Counted from the stretch's first letter, positions 46,046 to 54,967 are shown. The stretch is DNA of 64,000 bases from an uncultured Acetatifactor sp. (GCA_947629645.1 CANREV010000008.1:1-64000), one strand, 5' to 3'. Made by a program: numbers and translations. Notes: generated by a model not told the origin, from the sequence alone.

Positions 46046-47857
46046 TCACGTTCTCACGTCAAACGCATATTGGGATAAAGCCACGCCTTTCTCCTTTTCT
46101 AAAAGCGGAGCCAATCCGCCGTTTGACGTACTTAGATCTTTTTCCCCTCTTGTCTCCATGGAGAAGCTTATGTCATATCCCCTTTTTTGCAGCCGGCTTG
46201 TAAGCAGATCCATGTGGGCTTCCAAAAAATCAAGCATCTCGTCATCGCACACATAGAATTTAGTGTTGACTTTATTATTCTGCATCGCCACATACACATC
46301 TACCGGCCCAAGATGTTCCATATCCAAATGAAGCAGGGCGCTGACTTTTCCATCTTTCTCCGCAAGATTTCTCTTATTGGTATAGACATAAAGATCCCCC
46401 TGCGCCCGGCCCTGCTGTAAACGAAGAGGCAGTTGGATATAAGTATACGTCTGATTGATCTGATGTAAGAAATCCACATTTTGAGACAAATTGGAGACAG
46501 CTTTGTATGCTTCGCTTCCATTCTGGCCCGCATTCTCCATAGTCTGCCTCAATCCCTTCAGCTGGCTTTCCAGTCGCCTGTAAAAGGATTCCACTTTATC
46601 AGGTTCGGCCACATCCTGCGGCCGGAGACTCCAGGCTTCACGCAGCGTATTTCCGGGCATCTCCCTGAATTCTTTCCGGGAAAGTAAAAGCCTTGTCACA
46701 TCACGCCCTTCAGATCCCCTCTCAGCCGCCTGTTCCAAAAGCCGTGACAGCACGGAGTAAACCCCCTCTCCTTTCGTCTCGCCGTTTTCAAACTGAAGAA
46801 TCTGCCTTGAAAGCTGTTCCGTTTCCTGAGAAGACAGCTCTGACAGAGACAGCGCCTGATGCAAAGTCTGCGCCAAAGACTCCCTGAGCTGCTTAGGGAT
46901 CTCGGGCATCTGCGTCTGTTCCGCCAAAGGCCGGGATACATCGGATACCGCATTCTCCGCCTGCTTTGGCTGATTGCCCTGCTCTAAAACCTCTTTCATC
47001 AGTATTGCTTCGTCCAAAACATGATCCGCGGAAAAACTCCCTTCTAAAATTTCCCCGCCGGATACATTCCCTGCCAGAGTTTCCCCCCGGAAAGCTTCTT
47101 CTGTCAGGGTTTCCTCTCCTGATGGGATCTCCTGGCTCAAAATTTCCTGATCCAAAACCGCCTGACCGGCCAGCTGCAAAAGTTCCCGGTACATCCCGGA
47201 CGCGCCTTCCAAATCTCCCTTTGCGACCAGCGCATCCAGCATATCGGGGATAAGGTCCATTACCGTCTCTATGCCCTGCGCAAGCTGATAATTTAAATTG
47301 CGGTACGCGATCATCTGATTGACATTTTCCTCATTCACCGAAAGGCCGAGTTTGTGGAGATTGATGATATCCGAAATCTCAGCATCCGGAAAAGCGTTAA
47401 TCTCCCGATACAGCTGCTGGATAGAACTTTTGTCAATAGGCAATCCCGCCTCCATCATCTGCTCCGTCATGGCAACGGAAGTCTCATTGGCAGAGATTCC
47501 CGCCATATCCAACGCTTTTAACACATTCACATCCGTGGCTACATTGGCGAACAGAGGGCTCAGGGTGAGGGAACTGCCGTTATTTTTAACCTCGAAGGTC
47601 ATATTCTTTCCAACTTCAATATTCAGATTCTGATCCAGCTTGGCATTCAGCACAAAATCATCTGCCAGCCGGATCTGAATATCTCCGCCATGTCGGGACA
47701 GGATTTCTCCCTGAAACGTCTGCCCCGGCACCAAGGATCTGATCTGACGGTTAAAAGCGGCCGCGCGGGAAGGCGAAAGGGAACCTGTCTTCTGATTTCT
47801 GCCAATGTCCTCACTCTTTGATTTCCCCGTAAAAATATCCGATAATCTCATTGACAT
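46046..47857 (-). CDS. FliK-like protein (YlqG position)
   Basis: A 603-residue protein with low-complexity Glu/Gln-rich middle (about 230-330: repeats of the type SQEIPSGEETLTEE) and a C-terminal domain recalling the flagellar hook-length control protein FliK (LPLRLQQGRAQGDLYVYTN, then LGPVDVYVAMQNNKVNTKFY). The N-terminus has GQTFQGEILSRHGGDIQIRL, a beta-rich segment. It lies between rnhB and the FlhB-like gene as ylqG does in Bacillus, so it probably forms a partner pair with the latter. Function is not established. Its ATG overlaps the rnhB stop (TAATG). Confidence 0.75.
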   Translation of the reverse strand: MSMRLSDIFTGKSKSEDIGRNQKTGSLSPSRAAAFNRQIRSLVPGQTFQGEILSRHGGDIQIRLADDFVLNAKLDQNLNIEVGKNMTFEVKNNGSSLTLSPLFANVATDVNVLKALDMAGISANETSVAMTEQMMEAGLPIDKSSIQQLYREINAFPDAEISDIINLHKLGLSVNEENVNQMIAYRNLNYQLAQGIETVMDLIPDMLDALVAKGDLEGASGMYRELLQLAGQAVLDQEILSQEIPSGEETLTEEAFRGETLAGNVSGGEILEGSFSADHVLDEAILMKEVLEQGNQPKQAENAVSDVSRPLAEQTQMPEIPKQLRESLAQTLHQALSLSELSSQETEQLSRQILQFENGETKGEGVYSVLSRLLEQAAERGSEGRDVTRLLLSRKEFREMPGNTLREAWSLRPQDVAEPDKVESFYRRLESQLKGLRQTMENAGQNGSEAYKAVSNLSQNVDFLHQINQTYTYIQLPLRLQQGRAQGDLYVYTNKRNLAEKDGKVSALLHLDMEHLGPVDVYVAMQNNKVNTKFYVCDDEMLDFLEAHMDLLTSRLQKRGYDISFSMETRGEKDLSTSNGGLAPLLEKEKGVALSQYAFDVRT

Positions 47858-48615
47858 TAAACTCCAAAATTTTTGATAAAACTTCTGCGGTGTATAGGCG
47901 AAGGGCCATACTTTTTTAACGCTGCAATATGGGCCGCACTGCCATATCCCTTGTTATCCGCAAAACCATATTCCGGAAATACTTTGTCGTATTCCACCAT
48001 CAGGCGATCCCTGGTTACTTTGGCAATGATACTGGCTGCACCGATAGAAATGCTCTTGGCGTCTCCCTTGATGATAGGGATCTGAGGAATCGCCACCGCG
48101 GGGATCGTCACGGCATCGTTCAACAGAATATCCGGCCGGGGATCCAGTTTCCCGACAGCCTCTCTCATTGCCTCATATGTGGCCTGAAGGATATTGATCT
48201 CATCGATCCTCTCCGGTGTCGCGTAACCCACGGCACATGATACGGCCTGCTCCAGAATCACGCCGTAAAGCTCCTCTCTCTTTTTTTCGGATAGTTGCTT
48301 GGAATCATTTATATAAAGGATCCGGCAATCTTTAGGCAGGATCACTGCGCCGGCAACCACCGGTCCCGCCAGAGGGCCCCTGCCCGCTTCATCAATGCCA
48401 CAGATCAATTTATAATCCCCATATTTCTCCTCATAGAACCGAAGCCTTTCGATCCGCTGCTTTTCCTTCTCCAGGGCGGCAATCTTTTTCCCGGCCGTCT
48501 CCACCAGTCTTTGTACTCCCGTCCTCTCATCACCCTGATACGCTGCTATAAATTCAGGCAGCTCATCCACGGAAGCTGCCTGTAACTGCTTTTTGATCTC
48601 CACTATACTTTTCAT
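47857..48615 (-). CDS. rnhB: Ribonuclease HII
   Basis: A 252-residue enzyme that cleaves RNA of RNA:DNA hybrids and removes misincorporated ribonucleotides. The catalytic core has CGIDEAGRGPLAGPVVAGAV, ILLNDAVTI and the C-terminal SIGAASIIAKVTRD and HRRSF motifs. An N-terminal ~70-residue helical extension (MKSIVEIKKQLQAASVDELPEF) is typical of clostridial RNase HII. I start at the ATG after GGAGGATGCAT; the ORF track adds about 70 residues of upstream noise that overlap lepB. Confidence 0.95.
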   Translation of the reverse strand: MKSIVEIKKQLQAASVDELPEFIAAYQGDERTGVQRLVETAGKKIAALEKEKQRIERLRFYEEKYGDYKLICGIDEAGRGPLAGPVVAGAVILPKDCRILYINDSKQLSEKKREELYGVILEQAVSCAVGYATPERIDEINILQATYEAMREAVGKLDPRPDILLNDAVTIPAVAIPQIPIIKGDAKSISIGAASIIAKVTRDRLMVEYDKVFPEYGFADNKGYGSAAHIAALKKYGPSPIHRRSFIKNFGV

Positions 48616-48646
48616 ATGCATCCTCCATACGCCCTCACCCGCAAAG

Positions 48647-49225
48647 CTATTTGACAAACCCCATACTCTGCTCCTGACACTTTGCCCGAAACCATACTTT
48701 TCCCAAAATGTCATTTTCATTGACAGGGCCGATATTGGCGGAACGACTATCCTCACTGTTTCCCGGATTATCGCCGATGCAGAAATACTGACCGCTCTCC
48801 AGCGTAAATTCATTTTCAGCAATTCCGGCTTCTAACAGTTTTACCGTAACCCAGGGACTTTGAATACCGTTTACATACATTACGCCGTCTTTCACTACCA
48901 GATGATCCCCCGGCACCGCGATGACCCGCTTGATGTAATAGTGGGAATTCTCGTTTCCGTTCGGCAAAAATACTACTACATCCCCTGCCTTAGGGGAGGA
49001 CAAAAGATAGAGGAAACGGTTCACATATACTTTTTGTCCATTATACAGCGCAGGCTCCATCGATACTCCCACAACATTAGTCGTCATGCCCAGAAAATAA
49101 TCCAATACCACAGCGATAAAAATTGCGGCGAGGATTCCAAAGAGCCAGTTGAGCACTTCTCTGACAGCTGCGGAACTAATCTTTTTCTTCTTTTTATAAA
49201 AACTTAATCCCTTTCTCCTTGACAT
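48647..49225 (-). CDS. lepB: Signal peptidase I (first copy)
   Basis: A 192-residue membrane serine protease that removes signal peptides outside the membrane. It has a basic N-terminus, one membrane helix (about 24-46), the catalytic Ser in VGVSMEPAL and the Lys in YYIKRVIAVPGD, and box E GDNPGNSEDSR. A charged stretch (KKKKKISSAAV) precedes the helix. The second signal peptidase gene lies 70 bases upstream in the same direction, so this organism encodes at least two. Confidence 0.93.
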   Translation of the reverse strand: MSRRKGLSFYKKKKKISSAAVREVLNWLFGILAAIFIAVVLDYFLGMTTNVVGVSMEPALYNGQKVYVNRFLYLLSSPKAGDVVVFLPNGNENSHYYIKRVIAVPGDHLVVKDGVMYVNGIQSPWVTVKLLEAGIAENEFTLESGQYFCIGDNPGNSEDSRSANIGPVNENDILGKVWFRAKCQEQSMGFVK

Positions 49226-49295
49226 TTCACATTTCCCACAAATTACACTGTCCCGCAGACCCTATTACACACAACTGCAAACGCCTGGGACCTTT

Positions 49296-49841
49296 TCACT
49301 GATGTTTCAGGATGCCGACCTTGGACAATGGCCAGATACGGAGCCATGCCCGTCCTATAATATCTTTCCTGTGAATATTCCCCACAATTTCCATTCTGCT
49401 ATCGCTGCTGTTATTCCTGTTGTCTCCCATGACGAAATATTCATCCTCCCCCAGTTGGATCGGATCGATGGCAATTCCGATATGTTCCGGCTTTATGACC
49501 TCTCTGCCGTAGCTCTCCGTCAGAGCTTCCCCATCGATGTAAATGGTTCCGTCCTCACCGATCTGCACCGTTTCTCCCGGCATCCCAATGATCCTTTTTA
49601 TGTAATAAGTATTCTCCTGATACTGAAAAGGAAATACGATGATGTCAAACCGCTGCGGATCCTCGAAACGATAAGTGATCTTATCCACGATCAGATTATC
49701 CCCATCGCTTAACGTGGTCTCCATGGAAGCCCCGTCCACCTGCGTCCGCTGCCCCACAAAATTAATCAGCACATAAGTGATACACAGAACGGCCAACAGG
49801 TATAATAAAGTATTTATGATTTCTTTCATGACTTTATTCAT
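49296..49841 (-). CDS. lepB: Signal peptidase I (second copy)
   Basis: A 181-residue type I signal peptidase with one membrane helix (about 8-28), catalytic Ser in DGASMETTL, Lys in YYIKRIIGMPGE and GDNRNNSSDSR. It differs clearly from the first copy, so the pair is not a recent duplication. I start at MNKVMKEI, because its ATG overlaps the rbgA stop (ATGA), a typical coupled arrangement; the track adds eleven residues of rbgA-overlapping sequence. Confidence 0.93.
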   Translation of the reverse strand: MNKVMKEIINTLLYLLAVLCITYVLINFVGQRTQVDGASMETTLSDGDNLIVDKITYRFEDPQRFDIIVFPFQYQENTYYIKRIIGMPGETVQIGEDGTIYIDGEALTESYGREVIKPEHIGIAIDPIQLGEDEYFVMGDNRNNSSDSRMEIVGNIHRKDIIGRAWLRIWPLSKVGILKHQ

Positions 49842-50719
49842 TTGCTTTCTGACCTCTCTCCTTTTGGCGGACATTCTATTGTGATCCTGCCCAGTCTGCC
49901 GCTTCTGAAATCATCCAGGAGCAGAACGGCCGCTTTTTTCAGATCCAGATTCTCTCCCTTTAACATACATCCCCGCACTCTTGCAATCTCCTCCAGCATT
50001 TCCGGCATGCATTCTTTCCAGGTTACACCGTATCGCGCCTCCACAGCCGCAGAGTACGATCCTTTCAGAGCCTCCAAAAGATCGCAGGCAAGTTCTTCCA
50101 GAAGTATGATCTCATCGTTCATGGAACCGATAAAGGCCAGATGCATGCCAACCTGCTGATCCTCAAACTTAGGCCACAATATCCCCGGCGTATCCAAAAG
50201 TTCCAGATTTTTATTCAGCCGTATCCACTGCTTTCCCTTTGTGACGCCCGGCCTGTTCCCTGTTTTGGCGCATGCCTTTCCTGCGAAAGAATTGATAAAG
50301 GTAGACTTCCCCACATTGGGGATTCCCACTACCATGGCTCTGACGGGTCTGTTTACAATACCCCTTTTTTTGTCCCGTTCCAGCTTTTCTCTGCAGGCTT
50401 CCTGCACAAGATTCTGAATTCCTTTGATTCCGGCGCCGGACCTGGAATCAATCTCCTGCACATGGACTCCCTGTCCCTGAAGATAGTCCGTCCACAGCCT
50501 GTTACAGACAGGATCCGCCAGATCCGCCTTATTGAGAAGCACGATCCTCGATTTATTTTTCCCAAGTTCATCAATATCGGGATTACGGCTGCTGAAAGGG
50601 ATTCTGGCATCCGCCAGTTCTATGATAAGATCAATCAGCTTTATATTTTCCTGCATCATACGTTTTGCTTTTGTCATATGACCGGGATACCATTGATAGT
50701 TCATGTCGAGATTCTCCAT
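49838..50719 (-). CDS. rbgA: Ribosome biogenesis GTPase RbgA (YlqF)
   Basis: A 293-residue circularly permuted GTPase required for late 50S assembly. G4 (LLNKADL) precedes the P-loop G1 (GIPNVGKSTFIN) and G3 (DTPGILWP), the order expected for YlqF/RbgA; the N-terminal WYPGHMTKAKRMM is characteristic. The C-terminal helical domain follows. Ribosome site is weak (TAATGGAG-type spacing not seen; an A/T-rich leader precedes the ATG). Immediately upstream lies a 69-bp tandem repeat with three extended -10 boxes, likely its promoter region. It appears to head the operon rbgA-lepB-lepB-rnhB-ylqG-ylqH-yraN-pgeF. Confidence 0.95.
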   Translation of the reverse strand: MENLDMNYQWYPGHMTKAKRMMQENIKLIDLIIELADARIPFSSRNPDIDELGKNKSRIVLLNKADLADPVCNRLWTDYLQGQGVHVQEIDSRSGAGIKGIQNLVQEACREKLERDKKRGIVNRPVRAMVVGIPNVGKSTFINSFAGKACAKTGNRPGVTKGKQWIRLNKNLELLDTPGILWPKFEDQQVGMHLAFIGSMNDEIILLEELACDLLEALKGSYSAAVEARYGVTWKECMPEMLEEIARVRGCMLKGENLDLKKAAVLLLDDFRSGRLGRITIECPPKGERSESK

Positions 50720-50733
50720 TAAAAATAAAACAA

Positions 50734-50903
50734 GTTTCCTGTCCAGAATAAGGTCATTATATCATGACTGCTTCGCATTCATGATTTGATGGCCATTCGG
50801 CCGTTTCCTGTCCAGAATAAGGTCATTATATCATGACTGCTTCGCATTCATGATTTGATGGCCATTCGGCCGTTTCCTGTCCAGAATAAGGTCATTATAT
50901 CAT
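50734..50903. repeat. 69-bp tandem repeat, two full copies plus 32 bp
   Basis: The unit beginning GTTTCCTGTCCAGAATAAGG starts at 50734, 50803 and 50872. The first two copies are identical and the third ends after 32 bases at 50903. Each copy contains the box TGATATAAT on the minus strand; the full units also hold ATCATGA/TCATGAT and GGCC-ATTC-GGCC inverted repeats. It lies just upstream of rbgA. Confidence 0.95.
50756..50902 (-). promoter_or_regulatory. Three repeated extended -10 promoter boxes upstream of rbgA
   Basis: TGATATAAT (extended -10, TGnTATAAT) occurs on the minus strand at 50756-50764, 50825-50833 and 50894-50902, once per 69-bp repeat. The nearest start would lie about 30 bases before the rbgA ATG. 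No good -35 accompanies them, as is tolerated with an extended -10. Confidence 0.55.
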
Positions 50904-50911
50904 ACTTTGCC

Positions 50912-50949
50912 AAAATAGAAAAGGACAACTACAGAAGTAATTGTCCCTT
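50912..50949 (-). terminator. Second terminator-like hairpin between the ABC operon and rbgA
   Basis: Minus-strand GGACAA and TTGTCC form a stem with a 12-base loop, followed by TTTTCTATTTT. It lies upstream of the rbgA promoter repeat, about 60 bases beyond the strong terminator at 51008-51044, and could be a second stop for the ABC transcript. Confidence 0.5.
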
Positions 50950-51007
50950 CCGCAACGGTTCTGTCTTCGGCTTCGCGGTGTTGTATGGCTAAACTGCTGC
51001 GCCTGTG

Positions 51008-51044
51008 CAAAAAATCACCGGCATCCGCTCAGGATGCCGGTGAT
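51008..51044 (-). terminator. Rho-independent terminator of the ABC importer operon
   Basis: A perfect 13-base stem (ATCACCGGCATCC with its complement, five-base loop) is followed on the minus strand by TTTTTTG, 56 bases after the binding-protein stop codon. Confidence 0.92.
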
Positions 51045-51099
51045 TGATTGAGATCGTCCTCAGACACTTCTCAAAAATAAAATCTTTTTGAATTACTTA

Positions 51100-52737
51100 T
51101 TACTGGTTTGCCTGATACTGCTCGTTGATCTCAGCGATAATGGTATCATAGCCCGCAGCTCTGATATCGTCCAGGCCTTTCTTAAATTCATCAAGGCTGA
51201 TAGCGCCGCAGATGTACTGAGTTCTGAGAGCAGAAGCCTGAGTATCCAGATCCGCACCACTTTCTGCATAAGCAGCAGAATTTACCTTGTAGGAAAGAGC
51301 GGGATCGATCTCAGCGTAAGGAAGAGCTGCTTCATATGCCGCATTCTGAGCGTCATCTCTCTCGGTGGTAACGGTAGCTACTGTGGTTGCCTCCGTAGAA
51401 GGAAGGAAGGTAAGCAGCTGGTTCAGACCCTGATAGTTAGCGGCAAGCGCGGTATCCTCAGCGTCAAGCTTAACAATTTTTCCCTGCTCGTCCAGCTCAT
51501 AGTTTACACCCTCCAGACCGTACTGAGTCAATACCAGCATCTCAGGGTCACTCAGCTTGTCAAGAACGGTCAAAGCCGCCTCGATCTTCTCGGGAGTGTC
51601 CAAAGTAGATGCGGACAGAGTGTAGAATCCGTTATAGCCTGCGGTTGCAAGAGTATGACCGTTGACTGCACCATAGAGTACCATGGAAGCGGCCTCGTCA
51701 GGGTTTACTACGGAAGGGGTAAAGGTATCCTCTGCTACGAAATAATTCCAGATCCTCTTACCGGAGTCCATAACATCGATGTATACGCCGTTCTCACCCT
51801 TCTTGCAGCCTTCAGACCAGCTGTCGGTAGGGATGGAAGGCCAATCCTGAGGCATCAGCTTCTCGTCATACAGCTTCTTGATGTACTCGACAGCCTCAAA
51901 GTACTCGTCCTGCATCCACACGGGAACAAGCTTTCCGTCTACCTCAGCCCAGCCGTTGCCGCATCCAAACCAGGTCTGGATGATATCGAAAGGACCTGTA
52001 TAGGATGTCATCTCCATGGGATATTCACAGAAGCCCTCATGCTTGTCATTGCCGTTCTTCATAGCTACCAGCATGTTATACACATCATCGGGAGTAGCGT
52101 TAGCGGGGAGCTCTACGCCCAGAGCCTCAGCCCAGTCCTGACGATAGCAGAGACCGTAACGACCTACCACACGGGTACGGGGCAGGGCGATCAGTTTGCC
52201 GTCTACGGTCAGGTTTGCGGCAACGTCCTTGGACATGCCGGACAGATTGGGATACTTTGCGCTGTCCCAGATGTAATCGTTCAGGTCAATGAATGCACCT
52301 GCTTTTGCCGCGTTTACAACGTCACCGGTCATGGTTCCGCCGTAAGACATGATCATAGGCATGGTGGAAGGGCTCGCATAATACAGAGAGTTCTTCTCGC
52401 TCAGCGCATCGTTCGCCACCCAGGTAAGATCCAGATCATGACCCACATAGTCCTCGATCTTCTGCATGATCTCCTCGGCGTAATCACCTACATTGTTGTT
52501 GCCGGCGTTCAAATCGATAACGCTCCACGTGATCGTCTGACGCGCTACGGTAGTCTCGCCGCCCTCGCTGCCGGTGCTGCTCTCACTGGAGCCGGCCGCA
52601 GACTGTCCGGCATTAGAGCTGTCCTGGGCGGAAGACTGTGAGCTGTCTCCCCCATTGCCTCCGCAGGCTGCCAGACCAAGGGTCATCGCGGAAGCCAGCG
52701 CCAGAGCCAAGACTCTGCTAATGGTTTTCTTTTTCAT
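51100..52737 (-). CDS. Extracellular solute-binding lipoprotein (LplA/YtcQ-type)
   Basis: A 545-residue binding protein of an oligosaccharide ABC importer. A lipoprotein signal peptide is clear (basic MKKK, hydrophobic core, lipobox LAAC at about residue 25), followed by a Ser/Gly-rich linker of about 35 residues and a two-lobed binding domain. The size and pairing with two LplB/LplC-like permeases indicate the class of Bacillus LplA/YtcQ, which bind complex carbohydrate oligomers, including pectin fragments. The start follows AAAGGAGGAAAAG. It is the third gene after the two permease genes. No ATPase is encoded here; a shared MsmX-type ATPase would be expected elsewhere. Confidence 0.9.
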   Translation of the reverse strand: MKKKTISRVLALALASAMTLGLAACGGNGGDSSQSSAQDSSNAGQSAAGSSESSTGSEGGETTVARQTITWSVIDLNAGNNNVGDYAEEIMQKIEDYVGHDLDLTWVANDALSEKNSLYYASPSTMPMIMSYGGTMTGDVVNAAKAGAFIDLNDYIWDSAKYPNLSGMSKDVAANLTVDGKLIALPRTRVVGRYGLCYRQDWAEALGVELPANATPDDVYNMLVAMKNGNDKHEGFCEYPMEMTSYTGPFDIIQTWFGCGNGWAEVDGKLVPVWMQDEYFEAVEYIKKLYDEKLMPQDWPSIPTDSWSEGCKKGENGVYIDVMDSGKRIWNYFVAEDTFTPSVVNPDEAASMVLYGAVNGHTLATAGYNGFYTLSASTLDTPEKIEAALTVLDKLSDPEMLVLTQYGLEGVNYELDEQGKIVKLDAEDTALAANYQGLNQLLTFLPSTEATTVATVTTERDDAQNAAYEAALPYAEIDPALSYKVNSAAYAESGADLDTQASALRTQYICGAISLDEFKKGLDDIRAAGYDTIIAEINEQYQANQ

Positions 52738-52832
52738 TCTTTTCCTCCTTTAATTAATATGAAAATAGAAAATATATGATAACGGGAAAATCCCCGTAAT
52801 CAACTCTGTCCTGTAAAATTTCTAAAACAATG

Positions 52833-53744
52833 TCAGCCCTTTACCGCTCCGACCATAACGCCCTTTGTAAAGTACTTCTGCACAAAAGGATAAACGACCA
52901 GGATAGGCACCGTGGCGATAACGGTGCAGGCCATCTTCACCGCCTTGTCGGGCGGCGCGCCGAACATGTCATAATCCAGTATCTGGTTCTCTGCGATCTT
53001 GGATGTCTGCAGGATAATGGATCTCAGCTGAATCTGAATCGGGAACTTCTCCGCACTGGACAGATAAATCATGGCGTTGAAGTAATCATTCCAGAAGCCA
53101 ACGCCGTAGAACAGGGAAATAGAGGCGATAACGGGCTTGGACAGAGGCAGCGCCACCTTCGTAAAGATCTGCAGATCGTTGGCCCCATCCATATAGGAGG
53201 CCTCGTCCAGTTCCACCGGCAGACCCTGGAAAAATTTCTTAATGATAATCATATTAAAAGGACTGATCAGGCCCGGCAGAATCAGAGCCCACCAGCTGTC
53301 CAGCAGGCCATAGGCCTGGAACACCAGATAGGAAGGAATCATGCCGCCGCTGAACAGCATGGTAAAGATCACCATGTTCATCATCCAGTTGCGTCCCCTG
53401 AAATGGGACTTGGAAAGAGGATACGCAAAGGTCAGGGAAAACAGCATACAGCTGGCGGTGCCAAGGATCGTAAGGAGGACGGAATTCTTCAGTCCCCTCA
53501 GGATATTGGCTGTTTTGACAGCATACTGGTATGCGTTCAGTGACCACTCGCTGGGAATGATGAAGAACGCTTTTTCCGTCAGCTCCTTCTCCGTTGCAAA
53601 AGAGCCTGCGAACACATACAGGAAAGGAAGCACAGTGCTCAGGGCGATCAGGCCCAGCACAACATAAATAATCACGTCCACGATGCGGTCGCCGGTGCTC
53701 TTGCGTACCTTGGCGCCCTCTTTAACTTTATGTTCTTTAGCCAT
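52833..53744 (-). CDS. ABC importer permease (LplC/YtcP-type)
   Basis: A 303-residue inner-membrane permease with six membrane segments. The EAA loop that contacts the ATPase reads EASYMDGANDLQIFTKVALPLSKPV, as in carbohydrate permeases of the MalG family. The N-terminus is basic (KVRKSTGDRIVDVIIYVVLG) and lacks a cleavable signal. It pairs with the permease gene 20 bases upstream and the binding protein 95 bases downstream. Start after AGGAGAGGGGG. Confidence 0.93.
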   Translation of the reverse strand: MAKEHKVKEGAKVRKSTGDRIVDVIIYVVLGLIALSTVLPFLYVFAGSFATEKELTEKAFFIIPSEWSLNAYQYAVKTANILRGLKNSVLLTILGTASCMLFSLTFAYPLSKSHFRGRNWMMNMVIFTMLFSGGMIPSYLVFQAYGLLDSWWALILPGLISPFNMIIIKKFFQGLPVELDEASYMDGANDLQIFTKVALPLSKPVIASISLFYGVGFWNDYFNAMIYLSSAEKFPIQIQLRSIILQTSKIAENQILDYDMFGAPPDKAVKMACTVIATVPILVVYPFVQKYFTKGVMVGAVKG

Positions 53745-53763
53745 GTGTCACATTCCCCCTCTC

Positions 53764-54741
53764 CTAATACAATCCGCTCTCGCCAAACAGCTTCGCCACC
53801 CTGTCTGCCAGGAGCACCATGATCATGCCCACCACAGACTTAAACATGCCTGCAGCCGAGGAGAAGGAATACATTCCGCTTCGGATACCCTTTGTGTATA
53901 TGTAGGTGTCGAACACTTCCGCCCTGGAAATATTCAGATCGTTGCGCATCATAAAGATCTGCTCATAGCCCGTGTTCAAAATGCCGCCCACACGCATGAT
54001 CAGCATCATCACGATAGTGCCTCTGATAGCAGGCAGCGTAATGTGCCACATCAGTCTCCAGCGTCCGGCTCCGTCCACTCTTGCCGCCTCATACAGTTCC
54101 TGGTCTACACTAGACAGCGCCGCCAGAAATACGATGGTGCCGTAACCGGTCTCTCGCCAGATATCCTGTCCTACGATCAGTCCCCAGAAAGCGGAGGCAT
54201 TCTGCAGGATATCAAAGCTCTTTCCTCCGGAGATGGCCTGATAAAGCAGATTGAAAACGCCATCGGATACGTTGAAGAGCTGGTAGGTCAGGCTGGTCAC
54301 GATAACCCATGACACGAAATGCGGGATGTATATCAGCGTCTGAACCACTCTCTTGTAACCGCTGTGTCTGACCTCATTCAAAAACAGCGATAGGATAATC
54401 GGCGCGGGGAAATACAATACCAGCTGCAGCAGACTGATACCCAGCGTATTGATTAACAGCTTCATAAAATCATTGTTGCTGAAGAACTTTCTGAACTGCC
54501 CAAGCCCCACCCATGGGCTGTCCCATATGCCGACAAAGGGCGAATATTCCTTGAAGGCAATCACCAGTCCGCCCATCGGAATGTAACGGAACATGATAAA
54601 ATAAATGAAACCCGGCAGGAACAGCAGATATAACCACTTGTGCTGCACGATATATTGCCAGGTACTCTTACGATGGGGCACGATTACCTGTCCGTTGGAA
54701 AGTCTGACCGCGCCCTTTTTTCCTTTGATTTTTTCTGCCAT
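53764..54741 (-). CDS. ABC importer permease (LplB/YteP-type)
   Basis: A 325-residue permease with six membrane segments, belonging to the MalF-like partner class: it starts with a charged N-terminal region (HKWLYLLFLPGFIYFIMFRYIPMGG) and has the EAA loop YEAARVDGAGRWRLMWHITLPA. It heads the minus-strand importer operon; the ATG follows AGAAAGGGG. The AraC-type regulator gene lies upstream in the same orientation, separated by a strong terminator and 245 bases that hold two GTAATCAG repeats. Confidence 0.93.
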   Translation of the reverse strand: MAEKIKGKKGAVRLSNGQVIVPHRKSTWQYIVQHKWLYLLFLPGFIYFIMFRYIPMGGLVIAFKEYSPFVGIWDSPWVGLGQFRKFFSNNDFMKLLINTLGISLLQLVLYFPAPIILSLFLNEVRHSGYKRVVQTLIYIPHFVSWVIVTSLTYQLFNVSDGVFNLLYQAISGGKSFDILQNASAFWGLIVGQDIWRETGYGTIVFLAALSSVDQELYEAARVDGAGRWRLMWHITLPAIRGTIVMMLIMRVGGILNTGYEQIFMMRNDLNISRAEVFDTYIYTKGIRSGMYSFSSAAGMFKSVVGMIMVLLADRVAKLFGESGLY

Positions 54742-54793
54742 AAGAATCCCCTTTCTGAAGAAATACTTTACTATTAAATTTAATCACCCCGGC

Positions 54794-54821
54794 CTGATTA
54801 CGTCTACAATCATCTGATTAC
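54794..54821 (-). promoter_or_regulatory. Direct repeat, candidate AraC-type operator
   Basis: GTAATCAG occurs twice on the minus strand (54814-54821 and 54794-54801), a 20-base period, about 55-80 bases before the importer operon's first ATG. Two same-direction sites about two helical turns apart are the usual arrangement for AraC-family activators. The adjacent AraC gene is the obvious candidate; this is inference. Confidence 0.4.
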
Positions 54822-54911
54822 CTTGCCGCAAAGGCTTTAAGCACCCTGTGTCAGGCGTTCTTTTCCCCTGTTTTAATTTCATTTTCAGATGTCGCGCAGA
54901 TTAAAAAAACA

Positions 54912-54967
54912 AAAAATAATCATTTAATTTACCATTTCCCCTGTCGGTAAATCAAATGATTATTTTT
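54912..54967 (-). terminator. Rho-independent terminator after the AraC-type gene
   Basis: Two 22-base arms (AAAAATAATCATTT... and its near complement, one mismatch) enclose a 12-base loop; the minus strand then reads TTTTTTGTTTTTTT. It separates the regulator from the importer operon. Confidence 0.9.

Noticed and set aside
50734-50903. CRISPR-like array
   Set aside because: Units are contiguous 69-bp tandem copies without unique spacers, and no cas genes are nearby.
51088-52641. 517-residue plus-strand ORF antisense to the binding-protein gene
   Set aside because: Shadow frame: the minus strand encodes a complete lipoprotein with signal peptide and ribosome site; the antisense protein shows no domain and no ribosome site.
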